Shown here: positions 23,844-32,212 of the stretch, in pieces
How positions within the stretch are numbered: position 1 is the stretch's first letter
How the letters are laid out: each line of letters starts with the position of its first letter
Assembly: GCF_022842375.1 (NCBI RefSeq)
Contig: NZ_JALHPR010000032.1
Coordinates: forward strand, 1 to 40,948
Source: Elioraea sp.
GTDB taxonomy: Bacteria; Pseudomonadota; Alphaproteobacteria; Acetobacterales; Acetobacteraceae
DNA: 40,948 nucleotides
Direction: 5' to 3'
Translations under genes and position numbers: made by a program
The notes under the pieces: model-generated
Seen by the model: only the letters and a program-made list of their open reading frames with translations
Database searches by the model: none
What the model was told of the DNA's origin: nothing

Positions 23844-26510
23844 TCAGAACCGCCGCAGCAGCCGGTCGATGTAGTCGAGTTCCTGCTGCGACCGCTCGCG
23901 CTCGCCGGCGCGGCGGCGAAGCTCCTCCTGGATCTCTCGGGTGCGCTGCTGCTCCATGTCGGTCGGCACGGCGACGTCCGATCCCTCGTCACGGCCGCCG
24001 ACGGCATCACGCCGCGGGCGGCCGAGCGGGTCTCGCCCCTCGCCCAGCTGCCGCCCCTCGCCTGACTGTTCGCCGCCCTGCTCGGAATTCTCGCCGCCTG
24101 GCTCGCCTTCGCCGTCGCCGCCTTCCATCAGGCCCATGCGGCCGGCCATCTGGTTCTGCATCTCGCGGCCGCCCTGCTGCAGCGCCTCGATCGCGCGCTG
24201 TTGCGCCGACTGGGCCCCCGGCTCGTTGCCCTGGCGCAGCGCCTCGGCGGCATCGCGCATCGCACGGTCGGCGCGGCCGAGGGGCTCTGGCACCTCGCCG
24301 GAGAAATCGCCGAACTGCTGCATGAGCTCGCCGAGCGCCCGGCGCAGGGCCTGCTGCTGGCGCGCATCCATCTGCCCGGGCTGAGCCTGCGGCTGGCCCT
24401 GCTGTTGCTGGCCCTGCTGTTGCTGGCCCTGTTGGCCCTGCTGCGGCTGGCCACGCTGCTGCTGGCGCTGTTGCTGGCGCTGCTGGTTCTGGCGCTGCTG
24501 GTTCTCCTGCGCCCGCTGGTGGCTGCGGTCCATCAGGCTGCCCTGGCGCTGCAGCATGTCGTTCACCGCACCCATCATCTGCTGGCCCTGCTCGCGCTGC
24601 TGCTGCCGCTCGGGGCTTTCCATCCGCGCCGTGCGGCCCTGCTGCAACGCCTCGAGCGCGCGTTCGAGCTGGGCGAGCTGCTCGCGCATCCGGTCGACGT
24701 CGCCGCGCCTTGCCGCCTCCTGCATCTCGCGGGCCATGCGCTGCATGTCGCGCTGGTCGAGCACGCGGGCGTTGCGGTCGAACGGCAGGGTCTCGGCGCC
24801 GTCGCGCCGCATCGCTTCCGCCAGCGCCTCCATGTAGCGCTGCATCGCCTCCTCGAGCTGCCGGGCAAGGCGCTCGAGCTCGGCCGGGTCGACCTGCTCG
24901 CCGCGCTCGGCCCGCTCCAGCGCCTCGCGCATCTCCTCGCGCGCGGCATTGAGCTGGCGCAGCGTGCGGTCGCGGCCGCCTTCCTCCAGCCGCACGGCGA
25001 GTTCCCACAGGATTTCCTGCACCTCGTCCACCGCCTCTGGCCGGCGATCGCGCGCAAGCCGCGAGCGCGAGGTGCGAAGCCCGAGGAACACGGTGGTGTC
25101 GTTGTCGAACGCTTCTGGCGTGCCAGAGAGCCGGTCAAGCTCCCGCCCATGCGCGCTCCGCTCGGCGGGCGCGAGGGTCATGCGCTTGCGGAGCGCGATC
25201 AGCGCCTGCGCCACGGGATGGGTGAAGGTCCTCTCCGGCAGCTCGACCGTCATCGACGCGGAACGACCGGCCTGGTCAGCCCCGTCGCGCGCCTCGAGCG
25301 TCATCTGCACGGTAAGGCCGGCCCAGGGATGGGCCGTCAGGTCAGGCTGGCCGGCGCCGCGAACCGTGCGCATGCCATCGCCGGGCGAGGCGAGCGGGAC
25401 CGCGACGGCGGCGAGCTCAGGCCGCGCCGGCAGGGTGAGCAGGGCCACGACCGAGGCAACACCGTAATCGTCATGCGCTTCGAAGCTGATGCGCAGCTGC
25501 GGCGAGCGCGGTGCAGGTGCAGGCGGGCTGAGGAAGGCGACGGTGGGCGCCTGGTCGGCGATCACTCGAAGCGGCCAGCTACCAACAGTGGCGCCATCGC
25601 GCGTGACGGTGAGCCGCGCCCCCGCCGTCACGATCCTCTCGGCCGTGAACGAGGTCTGGTCGAGCGCGGTGAACGCCGTGTTCACCTGGTCGATCGCCAG
25701 CACGGGCACGCCACCCGTGCCGCCCGAGAGATGGGCCACGAGCTTGCTGCCGGCGGGGATCGGGATCTCCGGCCCGGCACCCGGCTCGCCGCGGAGGAAC
25801 AGCGGTGGCAGCCCGGTATAGGCCGGCGGCGTCACCCACATCTCGAGCCTGACCGGCAGCGGCGCGGCTGGCTGGGCGGCGAGCACGGGCATGACGGAGC
25901 CGGCAAGACGCCCACGCCAATCCCCTCCGGCGGCGACGATGGCAGCGACCACCGCGAGCCCGACGGCCGCACGCAGCGCGTAACGGTCGCGCGCGGCGAG
26001 GCCCGGGCGGGGCGCACCGACCCTCAGCGTCGCGGCGGCGGCCACGGCACGGGCCTGATGTGCCTGCCAGAGTGCATCGGCCATGGGGTCCGCCCCGCCG
26101 GCGGGGCGATCGGCCAGGATCGACAGCGGCCGATGGGACAGGCCCGTCGCGCGCTCGAGCCGGCGATCCCCGTCGCGGATGTCGGGCAGGCGCAGGCCGC
26201 GGAAGCCGGCGAACGCGGCAAGGCCAAGCGCCACGGCGAAGCCCGCGAGGATGACGAGGTGAAGCCAGCCCGGCAGGATCTGGAACAGCCCCGAGAGGGC
26301 GAGAACGGCGAACACCCCCGCGACGCCGAGCGGCGGCCACAGCGCCGGCCACAGCCGTTCCCAGAGCAGGGCGGCACGGGCGAGGAGGCGGCGGCGCGCC
26401 AGCATCGCGGCGAGATCGCCGCCCTGCGGATCGGCCGCCTTTGGATAGGGTTGAGCGGCGCCCACCGGTGGACGCTCTGCTGCGGGGCCGGTGGGTCGTC
26501 GCTCTGTCAT
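23844..26510 (-). CDS. TIGR02302 family (DUF4175) membrane protein
   Basis: An 888-aa alphaproteobacterial protein of unknown function. The N-terminal 90 residues hold two adjacent membrane helices (PPLGVAGVFAVLALSGLFQI, then HLVILAGFAVALGLAAFAGF); a third is near residue 190 (ALRAAVGLAVVAAIVAAGG). A large region with VTPPAYTGLPPLFL and FEAHDDYGVASVVALLTL follows. Then come long charged helices (ARQLEEAMQRYMEALAEAMR) and a Gln-rich stretch with QQQ and QGQQGQQQ repeats (24370-24530). The end, QQELDYIDRLLRRF, is the family's conserved terminus. ATG at 26510; the longer frame to 26609 overlaps lysA. It lies 13 bp after lysA, the usual order. Likely an envelope role. Confidence 0.92.
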   Translation of the reverse strand: MTERRPTGPAAERPPVGAAQPYPKAADPQGGDLAAMLARRRLLARAALLWERLWPALWPPLGVAGVFAVLALSGLFQILPGWLHLVILAGFAVALGLAAFAGFRGLRLPDIRDGDRRLERATGLSHRPLSILADRPAGGADPMADALWQAHQARAVAAAATLRVGAPRPGLAARDRYALRAAVGLAVVAAIVAAGGDWRGRLAGSVMPVLAAQPAAPLPVRLEMWVTPPAYTGLPPLFLRGEPGAGPEIPIPAGSKLVAHLSGGTGGVPVLAIDQVNTAFTALDQTSFTAERIVTAGARLTVTRDGATVGSWPLRVIADQAPTVAFLSPPAPAPRSPQLRISFEAHDDYGVASVVALLTLPARPELAAVAVPLASPGDGMRTVRGAGQPDLTAHPWAGLTVQMTLEARDGADQAGRSASMTVELPERTFTHPVAQALIALRKRMTLAPAERSAHGRELDRLSGTPEAFDNDTTVFLGLRTSRSRLARDRRPEAVDEVQEILWELAVRLEEGGRDRTLRQLNAAREEMREALERAERGEQVDPAELERLARQLEEAMQRYMEALAEAMRRDGAETLPFDRNARVLDQRDMQRMAREMQEAARRGDVDRMREQLAQLERALEALQQGRTARMESPERQQQREQGQQMMGAVNDMLQRQGSLMDRSHQRAQENQQRQNQQRQQQRQQQRGQPQQGQQGQQQQGQQQQGQPQAQPGQMDARQQQALRRALGELMQQFGDFSGEVPEPLGRADRAMRDAAEALRQGNEPGAQSAQQRAIEALQQGGREMQNQMAGRMGLMEGGDGEGEPGGENSEQGGEQSGEGRQLGEGRDPLGRPRRDAVGGRDEGSDVAVPTDMEQQRTREIQEELRRRAGERERSQQELDYIDRLLRRF

Positions 26511-26523
26511 GCTGTCGCCTTGC

Positions 26524-27918
26524 TCAGCGTCGTGGCACTGGGACGGCCAATGGCCCAGCAGGTGGGGGCAGAAGCGGCCCCAACCAGGGGGGCAGACGCT
26601 CGCCGGCACGCATCGCCTCGAAGCTCTGCCTGTCGCGGATCACCGCGTCGACCGTCCCGCTCACCATGACGGCGGCGGCGAGCGGCCGCGCATTGTAGGT
26701 GCTGCTCATGACAGAACCATACGCACCCGCATCGAGGAGCGCGACAATCTCACCATGCCCGAGGTCTGGCAGGGCACGGCCGGTGGCGAAGGTGTCACCG
26801 CTCTCGCATACCGGGCCGACGACATCGGCGGGCGACAGCGCCGCGCGCCACCGCGCCGGGGTGATCGGCAGGATGCCATGCCAGGCGCCGTACAGGGACG
26901 GGCGGATCAGGTCGTTCATCGCCGCATCGAGGATGACGAAGCGCCGCGCCTCGCCCTGCTTCTGCAGCACGACGCGGGCCAGCAGGATGCCAGCCGGGCC
27001 GACGATCCACCGCCCAGGCTCGATCACAATCTTGAGGCCGAGCCCGCCCAGCGTCTCCTTCAGCACCGCGGCGAAGGCAGCCGGGCTCGGCACCTCCTCG
27101 CCGCGGTAGGGGATGCCAAGGCCCCCGCCGCAATCGAGCAGCGTGATCGGCAGGCCCGCCGCCCGCACCTCGCCCGCCAACGCGGCGAGCAGCCCGTAGG
27201 CGGCGCGATAGGGGGCGAGCGACGTCACCTGGCTGCCGATATGCATCGCGAGCCCGACCGGCACGATCCCCGGCAGCGACGCGGCATGGGTATAGAGCGC
27301 GATCGCATCGGCCGACGGGATGCCGAACTTGTTCTCGGCAAGTCCCGTGGTGATCTTGGCATGGGTGCCAGCATCGACATCGGGGTTGATGCGCAGCGCG
27401 ATGCGCGCCTTCACCCCCATCGCCGAGGCGATCCCCGACAGCATGCCGAGTTCCTCGGCGCTCTCGACATTGATCTGTCCCACTTGGTCGGCGAGGGCTG
27501 AGCGAAGCTCGCCCTCGCTCTTGCCGACCCCGCTGAAGACGATGTCCCTGGCGGCGATCCCGGCATGGCGGGCGATGCGGCGCTCACCCTCGCTCACCAC
27601 ATCGGCGCCGGCTCCCTGGCGGGCCAGCAGGGTGACGATCGCCTCGGCGTCGTTGGCCTTCATCGCGTAGTGGATGCGCGCCTCGAGCCCGGCCTCGCCC
27701 AGCGCGTCGGCCAGCGCACGGTAGCGGTGGGTGATCGCGGCCGCGGAATACACCCAGGTCGGCGTGCCATGCGCGGCAGCGATCCGCGCCAGCGGCACGG
27801 CCTCGACCGCGAGGCCGTCCTCCGTCAGCGCCAGGTGCGGCCGGGCGGCCAGCATCGCGCGGAAGCCGGGCTCAGCCGATGCAGCTGCCTCGCGTGCCGG
27901 ATCGTCCAACGGGCTCAT
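26524..27918 (-). CDS. lysA: Diaminopimelate decarboxylase
   Basis: A 464-aa PLP enzyme that decarboxylates meso-diaminopimelate to L-lysine, the last step of lysine synthesis. Visible: the PLP-lysine segment ARIHYAMKANDAEAIVTLLA, the AMHIGSQVTSLAPY block, LLDCGGGLGIPYRGEEVPSP, the phosphate-binding IVIEPGRWIVGPAGILLARV, and the substrate-binding CESGDTFATGR with DAGAYGSVMSSTYNARPLAA. It starts with ATG at 27918 that overlaps the stop of the preceding lipoprotein gene (ATGA), indicating translational coupling. It precedes TIGR02302, as in many alphaproteobacteria. Confidence 0.97.
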   Translation of the reverse strand: MSPLDDPAREAAASAEPGFRAMLAARPHLALTEDGLAVEAVPLARIAAAHGTPTWVYSAAAITHRYRALADALGEAGLEARIHYAMKANDAEAIVTLLARQGAGADVVSEGERRIARHAGIAARDIVFSGVGKSEGELRSALADQVGQINVESAEELGMLSGIASAMGVKARIALRINPDVDAGTHAKITTGLAENKFGIPSADAIALYTHAASLPGIVPVGLAMHIGSQVTSLAPYRAAYGLLAALAGEVRAAGLPITLLDCGGGLGIPYRGEEVPSPAAFAAVLKETLGGLGLKIVIEPGRWIVGPAGILLARVVLQKQGEARRFVILDAAMNDLIRPSLYGAWHGILPITPARWRAALSPADVVGPVCESGDTFATGRALPDLGHGEIVALLDAGAYGSVMSSTYNARPLAAAVMVSGTVDAVIRDRQSFEAMRAGERLPPWLGPLLPPPAGPLAVPVPRR

Positions 27919-28142
27919 GGCACACCTCCACTCACGCCCCTGCTCGACCGGGGGAATATCTGCTCCTGGCCTTCCGTCGCCGGCCCTCGTCCATCCTCGC
28001 GCGGGTAGCCCCGCGGGTAGGTCACGGCTTCCTCTGGCCCGCGGGGGATCGGGTCACCCCGCTTGCCGCATGCCGCGAGGGATGAGGCTGCCAGCAGTGC
28101 GGCCATCGTCGCAACAGCAACCCGCGCCCCACCCTTCCTCAT
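27915..28142 (-). CDS. Small LptM-like lipoprotein
   Basis: A 75-aa lipoprotein: [20 protein letters not shown], then the lipobox LAAC followed by [14 protein letters not shown]. The CGxxGDP(I/L)P start of the mature part is characteristic of LptM/YifL-type small lipoproteins, which assist LptD assembly in enterobacteria. The same gene is commonly wedged between argH and lysA. Both ends are ATGA junctions: its start overlaps the argH stop and its stop overlaps the lysA start. A longer start seven codons upstream exists but would lie deeper in argH. Confidence 0.85.
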   Translation of the reverse strand: MRKGGARVAVATMAALLAASSLAACGKRGDPIPRGPEEAVTYPRGYPREDGRGPATEGQEQIFPRSSRGVSGGVP

Positions 28143-29578
28143 GCCGCGAGCCTGGCGCGCCACGCGGCTGCCTGCGCGGCCACATTGGCCGGCGCGGTAC
28201 CGCCATGACAGCTGCGCGAGGCAACCGAGCTCTCGACCGAGAGCACCCCGAACACCTCCCGCGTGATCCGCGGCTCGACCGACTGCATGTCGGCCAGCGT
28301 CAGCCCCTCGAGGTCGGTGCCCTTGGCCTCGGCCATCGCCACCAGCCGGCCGGTGACGTGGTGCGCGGTACGGAAGGGGAGGTTCAGCGTGCGCACCAGC
28401 CAGTCAGCCAGGTCGGTCGCGGTGGCGAAGCCGGCCCCTGCCCAGCGGCGAAGGTTGGTGGGGTCCGGCACCATGTCGCGCACCATCCCGGCGGTCGCGG
28501 CGAGCGAGAGCGCCAGGCTGTCGGCGGCGTCGAACAGGGGTTCCTTGTCCTCCTGCATGTCCTTGCCGTAGGTCAGCGGCAGCCCCTTCATCACCATGCT
28601 CAGCGCCACGAAGGCGCCGGTGACGCGGCCCGTCTTGGCGCGGACGAGCTCCGCCGCATCGGGGTTGCGCTTCTGCGGCATGATCGAGGAGCCGGTGGTG
28701 AAGGCATCCGACAGGCGGATGAAGCGCCAGGGCGCCGACATCCAGATCACGATCTCCTCGGCCAGCCGCGACAGGTGGATCGCGCAGGTCGAGGCGGCGG
28801 AGAGGAACTCGAGCGCATAGTCGCGGTCGCTCACCGCATCGAGGCTGTTGGCCATCGGCCGGTCGAAGCCAAGTGCCCTGGCCGTCATGTGCCGGTCGAT
28901 CGGGAAGGAGGTTCCGGCCAGCGCGGCAGCGCCGAGGGGGCACTCGTTCAGCCGCGTGCGGGCATCGGCGAAGCGCGAGCGGTCACGCCCCAGCATCTCG
29001 ACATAGGCCATCATGTGGTGGCCGAACGTCACCGGCTGGCCGATCTGCAGGTGGGTGAAGCCGGGCATCGGCAGGTCATGATGCCGCTCGGCCTGGTCGA
29101 CCAGCGCGCGCATCACGTCGGCGACCTGGACGTCGATCTGGTCGATCGCGTCCCGCACCCAGAGGCGGACGTCGAGCGCCACCTGGTCGTTGCGGCTGCG
29201 GGCGGTGTGAAGCCTGCGCCCGGCATCGCCCACGAGCGCGATCAGCCGCGCCTCGACCGACATGTGGATGTCCTCGTGCGCGATGTCGAACACGAAGCTG
29301 CCGGCCTCGATTTCCGCCGCGACCTGATCAAGTCCGCGTGTGATGTCGGCGAGGTCGGCGTCAGAGATGATGCCCTTGGCGGCCAGCATCGCCGCATGGG
29401 CCCTGGACCCGGCGATGTCCTGACGCCACATCCTCTGGTCGAAGCCGATCGATGCGTTGATTTCCTGCATGATGGCGGCGGGCCCGCCGGCGAAACGCCC
29501 GCCCCAGAGTGCGTTGGCTGCGGTCTTGTCCTGTGGCGTCGAGGGATCTGGGATGGTGTCTGATGGGGAATCTGGCAT
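28139..29578 (-). CDS. argH: Argininosuccinate lyase
   Basis: A 479-aa enzyme that splits argininosuccinate into arginine and fumarate. Motifs are [40 protein letters not shown], the signature [20 protein letters not shown] (SxxMPxKxN), [19 protein letters not shown] with the catalytic His, and [20 protein letters not shown]. The start is the ATG at 29578. No other start codon lies between it and the conserved ALWGGRF, so it is firm, even though it overlaps the start codon of the divergent thioredoxin gene. Together with LptM and lysA it forms a coupled operon. Confidence 0.97.
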   Translation of the reverse strand: MPDSPSDTIPDPSTPQDKTAANALWGGRFAGGPAAIMQEINASIGFDQRMWRQDIAGSRAHAAMLAAKGIISDADLADITRGLDQVAAEIEAGSFVFDIAHEDIHMSVEARLIALVGDAGRRLHTARSRNDQVALDVRLWVRDAIDQIDVQVADVMRALVDQAERHHDLPMPGFTHLQIGQPVTFGHHMMAYVEMLGRDRSRFADARTRLNECPLGAAALAGTSFPIDRHMTARALGFDRPMANSLDAVSDRDYALEFLSAASTCAIHLSRLAEEIVIWMSAPWRFIRLSDAFTTGSSIMPQKRNPDAAELVRAKTGRVTGAFVALSMVMKGLPLTYGKDMQEDKEPLFDAADSLALSLAATAGMVRDMVPDPTNLRRWAGAGFATATDLADWLVRTLNLPFRTAHHVTGRLVAMAEAKGTDLEGLTLADMQSVEPRITREVFGVLSVESSVASRSCHGGTAPANVAAQAAAWRARLAA

Positions 29579-30167
29579 GACGAGGTCCGGGACAACGGGT
29601 TTGGCGCAGCGTCGCGCGCTGCTGGCCTTCGCCATGACCTGTGCCACGACGGCCTTTCCCGGGCAAGGAAACGCCTCGACCCCCGGCGTGCCGGAGGTGT
29701 TCGACCCGCCCCGCGCGCTCCCCGACTTCGTGTTCACCGACGAGGCCGGCCGCGAGCATCGCGTTGCCGATTTCGCCGGCGAGGTGCTGGTGATCAACCT
29801 CTGGGCCACCTGGTGCCCGCCCTGCGTCGCCGAGATGCCGACGCTCGACCGCCTCCAGGCCATGCTGGGGGGTGAGCGCGTGCGCGTGCTCGCGCTCTCG
29901 CAGGACCGTGGCGGGGCGGCGGTGGTGCGCCGCTTCTACGACCAGACTTCCGTCCGCCACCTGCCCATCTGGCTCGACCCGCGCGGGGCTGCCTCGCGCA
30001 TCCTCGGTGCACGGGGATTGCCGACGACGCTGATCGTCACGCGCGATAGCCGCGAGGCGATGCGGCTCGCCGGCGAGGCGGAGTGGGATGCCCCGGCCAT
30101 GGTGAAGCTCATCCGTGCCATCGGGGCCCGCGGCGCGACGCCGCGGCCGGCAGCCGGCGCGACCTGA
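29577..30167 (+). CDS. TlpA-like thioredoxin-fold protein, exported
   Basis: A 196-aa periplasmic thiol-disulfide protein. The N-terminal signal ([20 protein letters not shown], cleavage near GNAS) is followed by the TlpA/ResA fold: [20 protein letters not shown], the active site [20 protein letters not shown] with CxxC, and the cis-Pro loop [17 protein letters not shown]. Such proteins serve cytochrome maturation or copper-centre assembly. In alphaproteobacteria a tlpA gene often sits divergent from argH. The ATG at 29577 shares two bases with the argH start codon, so each promoter must lie in the other's coding sequence. An ATG at 29634 would lose the signal. Confidence 0.88.
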   Translation: MTRSGTTGLAQRRALLAFAMTCATTAFPGQGNASTPGVPEVFDPPRALPDFVFTDEAGREHRVADFAGEVLVINLWATWCPPCVAEMPTLDRLQAMLGGERVRVLALSQDRGGAAVVRRFYDQTSVRHLPIWLDPRGAASRILGARGLPTTLIVTRDSREAMRLAGEAEWDAPAMVKLIRAIGARGATPRPAAGAT

Positions 30168-30187
30168 GCGGCGCTTCCTGCTGCCCG

Positions 30188-31138
30188 CTACCGGCAGATC
30201 GTGGGCGTGCTGAGGAAGTTGTTCCGGTTGTCCACCGTCTTGGCGAAGTCGAGCAGCGTGGCGCGGAGGGAGCGGATCTCGGCGCGGTCATAGTCATCGA
30301 AAACGGGCGCGTGCGACGTGACGTCGAGCGTCGGCAGCAGGTCGCGCAGCAGGCCGAGCCGGTTGGCGACGTTGACGGTGAGCAGCGAGAGCGCCGTGTC
30401 CCAGAACACCGTCACGTCGGACAGGCTGGTGATGGCGAGCCTGACGGCGCGGTCCTGCTGCTCGAGAACCGGGCGCTGCGCCTGCAACAGGGACTCCTCG
30501 CCCTTGTGCTGGGCGAGCTCGTCCTGAAGCGCCTGCTGGTGCTTCACGGCTTCGTTGATCGCCGCCGCCAGCGCCTGGCTCCGGCGCGTCAGGTCGTCCA
30601 CCTCATGCTGGATCTGTTCCGCGCGGGTGGTGAACCTGTCTTCCCACACCCTGATGAAGCATTGCCCGAAATGCTCGTAGTAGAACGCGTTGTCGCTCTT
30701 GCAGCGTGCCCTGAAGACAGTCTCCTGCCGGTGGATCTCCGCCAGCTGGGCGGTGGTGGTGAGCGTGGCGGCATCGCGCGCGGCCTGGTCGCGTTGTACC
30801 CTGATCTCGGCTTCGAGCTGGGCGTCCTGCCGCTCCAGCTCACGCTGCCGGGCGTAGTTAGTCTCGATCGCCGAGATCAACTGCAGGCTTCTCGCCTGGC
30901 ACTGCTGCTCGGCCGTGCGGGCAGACTGGCGGAACTGCTGCGCCGTCGCGCTGAGATTGTTCACCTCGTTCTGCATGTACACGAGATAGAAGAGGGCATC
31001 GCCGGTGTCGCCGCGCTCGAGCGCCTCTGTCGCCCGCACGAGCTTGTCGAGCGCCGCGTGCGTGAGCGCCTGCTGGGTGTCGGCCCGCGCGCCACCGGCG
31101 GCGAGGCAGACGGCAAGCACGAGGGGCAGAACGGCCAT
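30188..31138 (-). CDS. Exported coiled-coil protein, paralogue of the next gene
   Basis: A 316-aa protein of unrecognised family. A signal peptide starts MAVLPLVLAVCLAAGGARAD with cleavage after ARA. Long helices then run from residue 25 to about 225, rich in Q, E, R and A with heptad character. Four cysteines of the mature chain (80, 146, 160, 315) match the paralogue, suggesting disulfides. A conserved block AVRLAITSLSDVTVFWDTA (F-W at 245-246) and SLRATLLDFAKTVDNRNNFL close the protein. ATG at 31138 has AAGG just upstream. It is the last gene of the cluster, 20 bp from the convergent tlpA end. Function unknown. Confidence 0.75.
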   Translation of the reverse strand: MAVLPLVLAVCLAAGGARADTQQALTHAALDKLVRATEALERGDTGDALFYLVYMQNEVNNLSATAQQFRQSARTAEQQCQARSLQLISAIETNYARQRELERQDAQLEAEIRVQRDQAARDAATLTTTAQLAEIHRQETVFRARCKSDNAFYYEHFGQCFIRVWEDRFTTRAEQIQHEVDDLTRRSQALAAAINEAVKHQQALQDELAQHKGEESLLQAQRPVLEQQDRAVRLAITSLSDVTVFWDTALSLLTVNVANRLGLLRDLLPTLDVTSHAPVFDDYDRAEIRSLRATLLDFAKTVDNRNNFLSTPTICR

Positions 31139-31206
31139 GATCCTTCGCACGCGAAACACTCTCCATCGTTGGCGAGGCCGGCTGCAGGCGTCACCGATCA
31201 TGCGTG

Positions 31207-32184
31207 CTACTGGCAAATCGCGGGAGCCAGCAGGAAGTTGTTGCGGTCATCCACGCTCCTGGCGAAGTCCAGCAGCGTGTCGCGCAGGCTCTTGATCTCG
31301 TTGCGGTCGGCGCGGTCGAACACCGGGCGCTTCTTCGTCCGATCGAGCGTGGGCAGCAGGTCGTTCAGCAGGTCGAGCCTGTCGCCGACACGATGGCTGA
31401 GCAGCGAGCGTGCGCCATCCCAGAACACCGTCACGTCGGAGAGGCTGGTGATGGCAAGCCGCACCGCCTCGTCCTGCTGCGAAAGAGCAGCACGGCGCGA
31501 CTGCAGCGCAGCGACTTCGCGGCGCGTGCCCGCGATGCGATCGTCGAGGTCGCGCTCCTGCGCCTCGAGCTGCCGCAGCTGCATGGTCCGCTGCATGCGC
31601 ATGCGGTTGACGTCGTCATAGGCGTTGCGGAGCTGCTGGTCGCGGGTGGTGAACATTGTTTCGGCGACCGCACCGAAGCATCGATCGATGTGCCTGAAGT
31701 AGAACCCGAGATCGGCGTTGCACTGGTTCCGGAAGCTCACCTCCTGCGCCAGCGCATGCATCTGGTTCTCGAGCGCCCTGATCTGCTCGGCGTCACGCCC
31801 GGCCTGCTCGTTCTGGACACTGAGCTCGGCCGCAAGCCGCTGCTGCTCCGCCTCGACCGCCTGCTGACGCTGGAACGCCCCCTCGATCTCGCCGATGAGG
31901 GCGAGGCTGCGGGCTTCGCAGCGATGCGAGGCGGCGCGGGCCGTCTCGGCATAGGTTCCGGCGGTGGCGACGAGCGCGTTGACGGTGCCGGTCATCTGCC
32001 CGAGCAGCTCGGTGGCCCGGGCGGTGTTGCCGCGGCGAAGCGCATCGGCTGACTCCGCCAGGCTCTCGAGCGCCGTGCGGGTGAGCGCCTGCTGCTCGGC
32101 GGCCCGCGCGGCGCCGGCGAGGCCGGCCCACGACAGGCTGGCGCAGAGCAGGAGGGAAGCGACGATCCGTGCCAGTGTGCGCAT
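31207..32184 (-). CDS. Exported coiled-coil protein, paralogue of 30188-31138
   Basis: A 325-aa protein: signal peptide ending near AARAAE, then Gln/Glu/Ala-rich helices (EAEQQRLAAELSVQNEQAGR and QLRQLEAQERDLDDRIAGTR). Conserved with its neighbour: mature Cys at 89, 155, 169 and 324; AVRLAITSLSDVTVFWDGAR; LLNDLLPTLDRTKKRPVFDR; SLRDTLLDFARSVDDRNNFL; and the terminal P-x-I-C. The two arose by tandem duplication. The gap between them is 68 bp. No known domain is recognised. A periplasmic or extracellular location follows from the signal peptide. Function unknown; toxin subunit or envelope scaffold are the alternatives I consider. Confidence 0.75.
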   Translation of the reverse strand: MRTLARIVASLLLCASLSWAGLAGAARAAEQQALTRTALESLAESADALRRGNTARATELLGQMTGTVNALVATAGTYAETARAASHRCEARSLALIGEIEGAFQRQQAVEAEQQRLAAELSVQNEQAGRDAEQIRALENQMHALAQEVSFRNQCNADLGFYFRHIDRCFGAVAETMFTTRDQQLRNAYDDVNRMRMQRTMQLRQLEAQERDLDDRIAGTRREVAALQSRRAALSQQDEAVRLAITSLSDVTVFWDGARSLLSHRVGDRLDLLNDLLPTLDRTKKRPVFDRADRNEIKSLRDTLLDFARSVDDRNNFLLAPAICQ

Positions 32185-32212
32185 CACCGTCCCTCCTGCC
32201 CCGCGCTTCGCT

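Noticed and set aside
24201-26669. An 822-codon plus-strand frame opposite the TIGR02302 gene
   Set aside because: Leu/Arg-rich antisense of the Gln- and Glu-rich coding strand; the minus-strand product has conserved family ends.
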